DNA from: Acidobacteriota bacterium
GTDB taxonomy: Bacteria; Actinomycetota; Acidimicrobiia; Acidimicrobiales; UBA8190
NCBI GenBank assembly: GCA_028872975.1
Contig: JAGWNV010000048.1
Span: 1-12,255 of the forward strand
Direction of reading: 5' to 3'
Length of the DNA stretch: 12,255 nucleotides
This document shows positions 1 through 5,251 of this stretch, piece after piece. The notes under the pieces were generated by a model. That model made no database searches, was not told the DNA's origin, and saw only the letters and a list, made by a program, of their open reading frames with translations. Position 1 is the first letter of the stretch. Every line of letters begins with the position of its first letter. A program made the position numbers and the translations under genes.

Positions 1-91
1 GGCCCATGGCGCGGGCACCGTCGACGTGTCGGTCCGCACGGCGGCGGGCCCGAGCCCGGTGACCCCCGCCGACCGCTACCACTACGCCTGA
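1..91 (+). CDS. C-terminal end of an IPT/TIG-domain protein (5' partial)
   Basis: The reading frame starting at base 2 is open from the window edge to a TGA at 89-91 and gives 29 residues. They run through TVDVSVRTAAGPSP to a final ADRYHYA. This is the usual closing beta-strand pattern of an IPT/TIG (immunoglobulin-like, plexin/transcription factor) domain, in which a TVDVxVxT strand is followed by a Gly/Ser turn and an ADxFxY end. Such domains occur in repeats in secreted or surface-attached bacterial proteins, so this is probably the last domain of a larger exported protein. Nothing upstream is visible, so signal peptide, size and anchoring cannot be judged. The protein ends directly at the domain, with no LPXTG or membrane tail. 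The family match is by pattern from a very short stretch. Confidence 0.7.
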   Translation, partial: AHGAGTVDVSVRTAAGPSPVTPADRYHYA

Positions 92-102
92 GCTCCCCTT
101 TC

Positions 103-130
103 GGCGCCGGCGGCGCCTGGGTCCAGGTTT
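103..130 (+). terminator. Possible terminator after the IPT/TIG gene
   Basis: Two adjacent inverted repeats lie just after the stop at 91. GGCGCC (103-108) is repeated as GGCGCC (112-117) around a 3-base loop, and CCTGG (116-120) pairs with CCAGG (123-127), followed by only three T residues. The two stems share bases, so only one can form fully. GC-rich hairpins without a long T-tract are common terminators in actinobacteria, but such repeats also arise by chance at this base composition. Confidence 0.3.
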
Positions 131-155
131 GACGGCGGGCCGCCGCAGGTAGATC
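129..155 (+). promoter_or_regulatory. Weak candidate promoter for the 163-582 gene
   Basis: A TTGACG hexamer (129-134) matches a sigma-70 -35 element in five of six bases. TAGATC (150-155) could be the -10, and its distance to the ATG at 163 would give a leaderless transcript. The 15-base spacer is shorter than usual and the -10 match is poor. A perfect inverted repeat, GGCGG/CCGCC, sits between the two (134-144). No good ribosome-binding site precedes the ATG, which fits leaderless expression. Confidence 0.25.
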
Positions 156-162
156 CGCGGCG

Positions 163-582
163 ATGACACAGCACAGCGAATCGGAGCAGTGGCCCAGGCG
201 ATCCGACCGGGTGGCGCTGGCCAGGCAGGCAGGCGGGCTCCTGCGGTCCCTCGGCGCCGCCGCCGGCTCGGTGGCGACGTCGCTGGCGATGGCAGGCGTG
301 AAGGGACGACCGGCGGACGCGCGGCAGTGCGCCCTCGCCGTGTACCTCCACGCCGTCATGGACGGCGACCCCCGGGTGGCGAGCGTGCGCGTCTTCCACG
401 ACCGCCTCGTCATCGGCTCCCCCGGCCGGGTCCGCCCGCGCCGCGTCGTGGTGGCCCTTCCACCGGCCGTGCGCGCCTTCGTCGCCGGCTTCGACGCCCA
501 GCGCTACCCCGTGCTGGTGCGCAGCGGGCGCCCGGCACCGAAGGCCCCCGTCGCCGACACCGCCGTCAGCGCCGCCTCGTAA
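163..582 (+). CDS. Unrecognised 139-aa protein
   Basis: I do not recognise a family. The ATG opens a 139-residue frame with consistent G/C at third codon positions from the first codons onward, which argues for a real gene. Residues 1-25 are polar. Residues 26-46 are Ala/Leu/Ser-rich and could be an amphipathic or weakly hydrophobic helix, but they are not a convincing membrane span. Residues 53-62 carry a CALAVYL stretch that reads like the core of an alpha-helix. Residues 67-113 alternate short hydrophobic beta-like strands with Arg-rich turns. The tail is Pro/Ala-rich. There is a single cysteine (C56). An internal ATG (codon 43, base 289) is a possible shorter start, but neither start has a clear ribosome-binding site. 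The gene is convergent with the glucan phosphorylase, with 11 bases between the stops. Confidence 0.72.
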   Translation: MTQHSESEQWPRRSDRVALARQAGGLLRSLGAAAGSVATSLAMAGVKGRPADARQCALAVYLHAVMDGDPRVASVRVFHDRLVIGSPGRVRPRRVVVALPPAVRAFVAGFDAQRYPVLVRSGRPAPKAPVADTAVSAAS

Positions 583-593
583 GAGCCGGCCGG

Positions 594-2288
594 TCAGCCG
601 TCGAGGTCGTAGGCGACGCGGCGGTACTCGAGGACCATCCGCTGGGCGGTGAAGTGAAAGCCGTCGAAGGCCACGGCGGCGCGGCGCACGGCGGCGAATC
701 GCCCGGGGTCGCCGTGGTAGAGCGGGAGCACCTCGGCCCCGAGCACGTCGTAGAGCTCGGCGGCGTCGGCGGCATCGGCCTCGGCGGCGGCCTCGGGACG
801 GCTCTCGTCGACGGGCCGGCCCCTCACCGCCCATCCGGTCACGCCCGGCAGGTAGCCCTCGACCCACCACCCGTCGAGGACGCTCAGGTTCGGCACGCCG
901 TTGGCGGCCGCCTTCATGCCGCTCGTCCCCGAGGCCTCATGCGGCGGACGGGGGGTATTCAGCCAGACGTCGGCCCCCGCCACGAGCATCCGGGCCAGGC
1001 CCATCTCGTAGCCGGGGAGGAACACCACCGGGAGCGAGGCGCCGAGCTGCTCGGCGGCGCGGAACAGGGTCCGGATGATCTCCTTGCCGCCGTCGTCGCG
1101 CGGGTGGGCCTTGCCGGCCAGCACGACCTGGAGGGTGCCGAATTCGGCCACGAGCTTCTCGAGCCGTCCGGGGTCGGAGAAGAGCAGCGACATGCGCTTG
1201 TAGGCGGTCGCCCGCCGGGCGGCGCCGATCGTGAAGGCATCCGCCGAGAGCCGCCGGCCGGTGCGGCGGGCCACTTCGGCCACGAGGGCCTCCTTGGAAA
1301 GGGCGTGGGCGGCGGCGACCTCGGCGGCCGGCACCCGGTCGAGGAGGCGGAGCCGGGTGTTGTCCTGCCGCCACCCCGGGACCCGCGCGTCGAAGAGCGA
1401 CGCCATGGCCGGGGCCACCCACGTGCCGAGGTGGACCCCGTTCGTCACGGCACGGACCTCGACGCCGGGGAACATGGCCCTCGTCACCTCGGCGTGGCGG
1501 GTGGACACGCCGTACGTCCACCGCGACGAGCCGATGCCGAGCCTCGTCATGTCGAGCCACCCGGCGCCGAGCCCGCCCAGGGCGGTGAGGTCGCCCAGCG
1601 ACTCCTCGCCGAGGACGTGACGGACGGCGTCCTCGGCGAAGCGGTCGTGGCCGGCCGGCACCGGGGTGTGGGTCGTGAAGACGCAGCGGCGCCGGACGTC
1701 GCCCACGGCGTCCTCCACCGAGGTCCCCGGCCCTTCGTGCCTGGCCCGGCGCAGGAGGGCCAGGCCCACGAGCGTGGAGTGGCCCTCGTTCAGGTGATAG
1801 GTCTCGACGCGCTGTCCCAGTGCCTCGAGCATGACGGCGCCGCCCAGCCCGAGGACGGCCTCCTGGGCGAGGCGGTACTCGCCGTCGCCCCCGTAGAGGC
1901 GGCCCGTGAGCGACCGCCACCGCTCCCCGTTCGACGGGCGGTCGGTGTCGAGGAGGACCACCGGCACCTCGGACCGCTCGCCCCGGACGACGTACCGCCA
2001 GGCGCCCACCTCCACCTGCTCCCCACCGAGCACGACCACCACAGACTCGGCCAGTGGCTCGAGGTGGGCGGCCGGGTCCCAGGCCTCGGGCGCCTCGTGC
2101 TGGGTGCCGTCGTCGTCGAGCCGTTGGGCGAGATAGCCCTGGCGGTAGACGAGGGTCACCCCCACCATGTCCGGCCCCACGTCGGCGGCGGCGCGCAGGA
2201 GGTCGCCGGCGAGGACCCCGAGGCCGCCGCTGTAGCCGGGCACGGCCTCGTCGAGGGCGACCTCCATCGAGAAGTAGGCGACCGTCAC
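594..2288 (-). CDS. glgP: Alpha-glucan phosphorylase, short GT35 form
   Basis: This 564-residue cytoplasmic enzyme of glycosyltransferase family 35 is expected to split alpha-1,4-glucan (glycogen or maltodextrin) with phosphate, releasing glucose 1-phosphate. The N-terminus AYFSMEVALDE (4-14) followed by YSGGLGVLAGD (19-29) is the standard opening of the family. The substrate region HLNEGHS is at 165-171 and FTTHTPVPAGHD at 204-215. The phosphate/cofactor segment ATAYKR is at 360-365. The pyridoxal-phosphate attachment motif is EASGTSGMK (451-459), with Lys459 as the Schiff-base lysine. It belongs to the shorter alpha-glucan phosphorylase group and lacks the N-terminal DUF3417 region found in longer actinobacterial GlgP of about 850 residues. 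The start is a GTG placed exactly where the family begins; its ribosome-binding site is weak. It follows the Nudix gene by 108 bases on the same strand, so it may be co-transcribed or have its own promoter. The precise glucan preference cannot be read from sequence. Confidence 0.93.
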   Translation of the reverse strand: MTVAYFSMEVALDEAVPGYSGGLGVLAGDLLRAAADVGPDMVGVTLVYRQGYLAQRLDDDGTQHEAPEAWDPAAHLEPLAESVVVVLGGEQVEVGAWRYVVRGERSEVPVVLLDTDRPSNGERWRSLTGRLYGGDGEYRLAQEAVLGLGGAVMLEALGQRVETYHLNEGHSTLVGLALLRRARHEGPGTSVEDAVGDVRRRCVFTTHTPVPAGHDRFAEDAVRHVLGEESLGDLTALGGLGAGWLDMTRLGIGSSRWTYGVSTRHAEVTRAMFPGVEVRAVTNGVHLGTWVAPAMASLFDARVPGWRQDNTRLRLLDRVPAAEVAAAHALSKEALVAEVARRTGRRLSADAFTIGAARRATAYKRMSLLFSDPGRLEKLVAEFGTLQVVLAGKAHPRDDGGKEIIRTLFRAAEQLGASLPVVFLPGYEMGLARMLVAGADVWLNTPRPPHEASGTSGMKAAANGVPNLSVLDGWWVEGYLPGVTGWAVRGRPVDESRPEAAAEADAADAAELYDVLGAEVLPLYHGDPGRFAAVRRAAVAFDGFHFTAQRMVLEYRRVAYDLDG

Positions 2289-2396
2289 GAGCGGCCTGCT
2301 CTCGCCCGCCCCGGGCGCCCCGCGGGACCCGTCACGAACCGCCCCTCTACCCGGGCCACCCCGGGCGCGAACCTCGGCCCCGGGTCCGGCCCCCGC

Positions 2397-2888
2397 TCAC
2401 CGACCCGTCGCCGGGGGGCCGCCCTCCTCGTCGAGGAGGGCCTCGAGCCGGTCGAGGAAGGGCACCAGGCTGGCGAGGAGCATGCGGGGCGCCTCGGCCA
2501 GGGGCACCCAGCGGGCGGCGTCGACCTCGGGGAACACCGCCGTCGTCCCCGAGCGCGGGGGCCACTCCATCTCGAAGGTGTTGCTCGAGACCTCCGAGAC
2601 GTCGAGGTCGGCCCCGAGCGCCCACAGCCGCGTCCACTTGCCCCCCCGCTGGCGGAGCTCGCCGAGGTCCCGCCGGGTTCCGGCGGGGGCGGGCACGCCG
2701 ATCTCCTCGGCGAACTCCCGCTCGGCCACGGCGGCGGGCTCCTCGCCCTCGTCGTACTCGCCCTTGGGCACCGTCCAGGCCCCCTCGTCCCGGCGCGCCC
2801 AGAAGGGGCCGCCGGGATGGACGAGCAGGACCTCGACACCCGAGGGGCCGGGCCGGTGGAGCAGGAGCCCTGCGCTTCGCTTCGCCAC
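2397..2888 (-). CDS. Nudix hydrolase, COG4119-like
   Basis: This 163-residue Nudix-fold protein should hydrolyse a nucleoside diphosphate linked to another moiety, using Mg2+ or Mn2+ bound at the Nudix box. The box is complete at residues 43-65: Gly43, Glu49, then REFAEEIGV (57-65), matching GX5EX7REUXEEXGU at every fixed position. The metal-binding glutamates Glu58, Glu61 and Glu62 are present. The stretch before the box, LLVHPGGPFWARRDEGAWTV (21-40), is characteristic of the predicted NTP pyrophosphohydrolases of COG4119 and differs from MutT1-type 8-oxo-dGTPases. The start is a GTG preceded by a GGAGG six bases upstream. It is divergent from the acyl-CoA dehydrogenase across 50 bases. Downstream on the same strand is the glucan phosphorylase. 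A link through ADP-sugar hydrolysis is imaginable, but nothing in the sequence shows it. The substrate is unknown. Confidence 0.93.
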   Translation of the reverse strand: MAKRSAGLLLHRPGPSGVEVLLVHPGGPFWARRDEGAWTVPKGEYDEGEEPAAVAEREFAEEIGVPAPAGTRRDLGELRQRGGKWTRLWALGADLDVSEVSSNTFEMEWPPRSGTTAVFPEVDAARWVPLAEAPRMLLASLVPFLDRLEALLDEEGGPPATGR

Positions 2889-2894
2889 GACGGA

Positions 2895-2899
2895 CCTCC
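2895..2899 (-). promoter_or_regulatory. Ribosome-binding site fixing the GTG start of the Nudix gene
   Basis: On the minus strand GGAGG lies six bases before the GTG at 2888, at ideal spacing. This supports the GTG, which also places the SAGLLL strand of the Nudix fold at residues 5-10, over longer or shorter frames. A TAGCCT (minus strand, 2934-2939) about 35 bases further up fits TANNNT and may be the -10 of this gene. Confidence 0.7.
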
Positions 2900-2926
2900 G
2901 GAGATGCCGGCCTGGGCAATTGTGGC

Positions 2927-2938
2927 CAGAATGAGGCT
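2927..2938 (+). promoter_or_regulatory. Candidate leaderless -10 element for the acyl-CoA dehydrogenase
   Basis: CAGAAT (2927-2932) matches TATAAT at four positions and ends six bases before the ATG at 2939, so transcription would begin at or next to the start codon. The GAGG at 2933-2936 is only two bases from the ATG, too close to act as a normal ribosome-binding site. No TTGACA-like -35 is visible at 16-18 bases. Confidence 0.35.
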
Positions 2939-4240
2939 ATGAGCGCAGCAGGAGACGTCGCCGCCGAGGTGAAGGACTGGCTGAGCGAGCACTGGGACCC
3001 CGAGCGCACCGTGGGCGAGTGGTGGGAGCTGCTCGGCACCGCCGGTTGGGCGGCGCCCTCGCTGCCCGAGGACTCCTACGGCAAGGGGCTCTCGCGCGAC
3101 GAGTCGGTCCGGGTCCAGCAGGCCATCACCGAGTTCGGCGCCCTGGGGGCGCCGGGCGGGCTGGGCCTGCTCCTCGCCGCCCCCACCATCGCCACCCACG
3201 GCGAGGAGGCCCAGCGCCGGCGCTACATCCGCGACATCGTCACGGGGCGCCAGGCCTGGTGCCAGCTGTTCTCCGAGCCCAACGCCGGGTCGGACCTCGC
3301 CGGGATCCAGACCCGCGCCGAGCGCGACGGCGAGGAGTACGTGGTCACCGGCCAGAAGGTGTGGACCTCGGCGGGCCAGATCGCCGACATGGGCATGCTC
3401 CTGGCCCGGACCGACGTGGAGGTCCCCAAGCACCAGGGGATCTCCTACTTCGCCATCGACATGCACCAGCCCGGCATCGAGGTGCGGCCCCTCAAAGAGA
3501 TGACGGGGCGGGCGCTGTTCAACGAGGTCTTCCTGACCGAGGCCCGGGTGCCCGCCGACGCCGTCATCGGCGGGCTCAACAACGGCTGGGCCGTCGCCAA
3601 CACGACGCTCGCCTTCGAGCGCGCCGGCCTCGGCGCCGGTGGCGGATCGGCAGCGGGCGGGGCGGCCACCCCGGGCACCGTGGCCGGTGACCTCGGTCGC
3701 CGCGCCGGGGACTTCGTCCGGGGCACGGCCCAGCGGGGCTCGGGGGCGCCGGCCGGGCTCTTCGGCGCCTCGGAGAAGGTCCTCGTGGAGCTGGCCAAGG
3801 CCAACGGGCGCATCGCCGACCCCGTCGTCCGCCAGGACCTGGCCCGCCTCCACACCCTCAACCAGATCGCCCGCTACATGGGCCAGCGCCAGAAGGCCCT
3901 CAAGGCGACAGGCGGCGACATCCCCGGGCTCGGCAACATCGCCAAGCTGTCGATGAGCCAGATCCTGCGCCTGTCGCGCGACGTGGGCCTGCGCATCCTC
4001 GGGCCGTACGGCACCCTCCACGGCTACAGCGCCGAGGACCGGGCCGCCCTCGAGGGGGTCACCGGCCAGCCGCTCCACGCCATGGTGACCGAGATGGCGC
4101 TGTTCACCCAGGGCCCCTCGATCTACGGCGGCACCGACGAGATCCAGCACAACATCATCGGCGAGCGGGTGCTCGGCCTCCCGAAGGAGCCGAACAGCGA
4201 CCGGACCACAGCCTTCAAGGACCTCACGAAGAACGGTTAG
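2939..4240 (+). CDS. Acyl-CoA dehydrogenase (FadE-like)
   Basis: This 433-residue flavoprotein of the acyl-CoA dehydrogenase family should introduce an alpha-beta double bond into an acyl-CoA, with FAD passing electrons to ETF. The N-terminal helical domain covers about 1-105. The mid beta-domain signature FSEPNAGSD is at 111-119, followed by GQKVWTSAG. The C-terminal helical domain ends with IYGGTDEIQ (from residue 395) and IGERVLGLP. The position of the usual catalytic Glu (Glu376 of MCAD, in YEGT) is Gly397 here. Instead Glu227 lies in LAFERAGLG, aligning with the alternative catalytic Glu of isovaleryl-CoA and long-chain acyl-CoA dehydrogenases. A Gly/Ala-rich segment (about 231-275) enlarges the loop after that Glu. 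The chosen ATG gives the normal family length; the frame stays open further upstream, but that part is low-complexity Arg/Pro sequence. Substrate could be a branched, long-chain or sterol-side-chain acyl-CoA. The stop overlaps that of the convergent dehydrogenase. Confidence 0.93.
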   Translation: MSAAGDVAAEVKDWLSEHWDPERTVGEWWELLGTAGWAAPSLPEDSYGKGLSRDESVRVQQAITEFGALGAPGGLGLLLAAPTIATHGEEAQRRRYIRDIVTGRQAWCQLFSEPNAGSDLAGIQTRAERDGEEYVVTGQKVWTSAGQIADMGMLLARTDVEVPKHQGISYFAIDMHQPGIEVRPLKEMTGRALFNEVFLTEARVPADAVIGGLNNGWAVANTTLAFERAGLGAGGGSAAGGAATPGTVAGDLGRRAGDFVRGTAQRGSGAPAGLFGASEKVLVELAKANGRIADPVVRQDLARLHTLNQIARYMGQRQKALKATGGDIPGLGNIAKLSMSQILRLSRDVGLRILGPYGTLHGYSAEDRAALEGVTGQPLHAMVTEMALFTQGPSIYGGTDEIQHNIIGERVLGLPKEPNSDRTTAFKDLTKNG

Positions 4241-5124
4241 GAGGGCATGGGCGGGGCCGGATGGCCGGCCCCGGCGAGGAGCTCCTCGCTCACCTGCCAC
4301 AGCCGCGCCGCGGCGGCGTCGGACCGGGCCCGGCGCGAGGCATGGCCGGGGCGCCGGCGCACCCAGTAGCCGCCCGTCGACCGGGCCGCCTCGGGGGAGG
4401 AGGCCAGGAACACCGGCGTGCGGGCCCCCGCCTCGGGGGTGATCTCGAAGGCGCGGACCACCCGGTTGCCGATGCCCTGGACGCCGCCGAGGTCGCCGTC
4501 CATCCCGAAGCCGCTGCGCACGGCGCCGGGATGCGCGGCGTGGACGACCACGGCGCGCCCGGCCAGGCGCCGGGCCAGCTCCCTCGTGAAGAGGAGGTTG
4601 GCGAGCTTGGAACGGGCGTAGGCCTCGAGCGACACGTAGGCCCGCTCGCTCTGGAGGTCCTCGAAGCGCATCCCGAAGGCGGCGAAGTGGTGGCCGACCG
4701 AGCTCAGGTTCACGATCCGGCTCGGCGCGCTCGCCACCAGGCGGCCCAGGAGGAGCCGGGTGAGCAGGTACGGCCCGAGGTGGTTGACCCCGATGGTCTG
4801 CTCGAAGCCCTGGGCGGTGACCTGCCGGGACGACCAGATGCCCCCGGCGTTGTTCACGAGCACGTCGAGGCGGTCGAAGCGGCCCGTCAACTCCCCGGCG
4901 CAGGCCTCGACGCTCGAGAGGTCGGCCAGGTCGAGGGCCACGGTGTCCAGCTCCCCGGCCACCCCCCGGCGGCGGAGCTCGGCCACGGCCCCGGCGGCCC
5001 GCTCGGCGTTCCTGCAGGCGAGCACCACCGTCGCCCCGAGCGAGGCGAGCCCGTGGGCCGTCTCCCTGCCGATGCCCGAGTTCGCCCCGGTCACGACCGC
5101 CACCTGCCCGTCCATCGTCCCCAT
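4237..5124 (-). CDS. Short-chain dehydrogenase/reductase, retinol-dehydrogenase-like
   Basis: This 295-residue Rossmann-fold oxidoreductase has all classical SDR motifs: TGANSGIG (12-19) for dinucleotide binding, Asp65 in LDLAD, NNAG (91-94), Asn114, Ser141/142, and the catalytic Tyr169-Lys173 pair in YARSK. Arg38 just after the second strand suggests NADP(H) preference. The LEAYARSKLANLLFTREL segment and overall layout match the RDH11-14/protochlorophyllide-reductase-like group; bacterial members are mostly of unknown substrate. The frame can be extended 16 codons upstream to 5172, but an AGGAGG sits five bases before the ATG at 5124, so that start is preferred. An ATG three codons later is a weaker choice. 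The last 35 residues are Arg/Ala/Pro-rich and probably flexible. It ends tail-to-tail with the acyl-CoA dehydrogenase, sharing four bases. It could act on aldehydes or ketones of lipid metabolism, but this is inferred only from the neighbour. Confidence 0.92.
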   Translation of the reverse strand: MGTMDGQVAVVTGANSGIGRETAHGLASLGATVVLACRNAERAAGAVAELRRRGVAGELDTVALDLADLSSVEACAGELTGRFDRLDVLVNNAGGIWSSRQVTAQGFEQTIGVNHLGPYLLTRLLLGRLVASAPSRIVNLSSVGHHFAAFGMRFEDLQSERAYVSLEAYARSKLANLLFTRELARRLAGRAVVVHAAHPGAVRSGFGMDGDLGGVQGIGNRVVRAFEITPEAGARTPVFLASSPEAARSTGGYWVRRRPGHASRRARSDAAAARLWQVSEELLAGAGHPAPPMPS

Positions 5125-5129
5125 GGCCG

Positions 5130-5135
5130 CCTCCT
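5130..5135 (-). promoter_or_regulatory. Ribosome-binding site deciding the SDR start
   Basis: A perfect AGGAGG on the minus strand lies five bases before the ATG at 5124. It would fall inside the coding region if the longer frame from 5172 were used, so it argues for the shorter protein that begins MGTMDGQ. Confidence 0.75.
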
Positions 5136-5175
5136 GGTCCGAGTATGTCGGGCGGGCCCCTGAGCCGGACACCCG

Positions 5176-5201
5176 GGAACGAATCGGGCGGCGGGATTGT
5201 T
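5176..5201 (+). promoter_or_regulatory. Candidate SigR/SigH-type (ECF) promoter of lon
   Basis: GGAAC (5176-5180, preceded by G) and GTT (5199-5201) are separated by exactly 18 bases. This matches the GGAA(T/C)-N16-18-GTT promoter of the thiol-oxidative/heat stress sigma factors SigR (Streptomyces) and SigH (Mycobacterium). It would start transcription about 7-10 bases after GTT and leave a 5' leader of about 45 bases before the lon ATG at 5252. Protein quality-control genes are typical targets of this sigma group. The match is short and there is no experimental support here. Confidence 0.45.
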
Positions 5202-5251
5202 CAAGCTACAACCAGTTGCCTCGCGGGCGTGGCGCCCGACCGGGAGACCAG

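Noticed and set aside
583..593. CCGGCCGG palindrome between the stops of two convergent genes as a terminator
   Set aside because: An 8-base self-complementary run has no loop and is too short to form a terminator hairpin.
2054..2938. N-terminal extension of the acyl-CoA dehydrogenase
   Set aside because: The frame is open, but the extra residues are Arg/Pro repeats antisense to the Nudix gene. The ATG at 2939 gives the normal family start.
189..2942. A 917-codon open frame on the plus strand covering the phosphorylase and Nudix genes
   Set aside because: It is antisense to two genes with full family motifs. Its product is Arg/Gly/Pro/His-rich low-complexity sequence, the usual shadow of GC-rich codons.
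5125..5172. Longer start for the short-chain dehydrogenase
   Set aside because: An AGGAGG at ideal spacing precedes the ATG at 5124, and the extra 16 residues are outside the Rossmann fold.
5199..5220. HspR (HAIR) operator before lon
   Set aside because: GTTCAAG resembles one half-site, but the partner half-site expected seven bases upstream reads CGGGCGG, so there is no inverted repeat.
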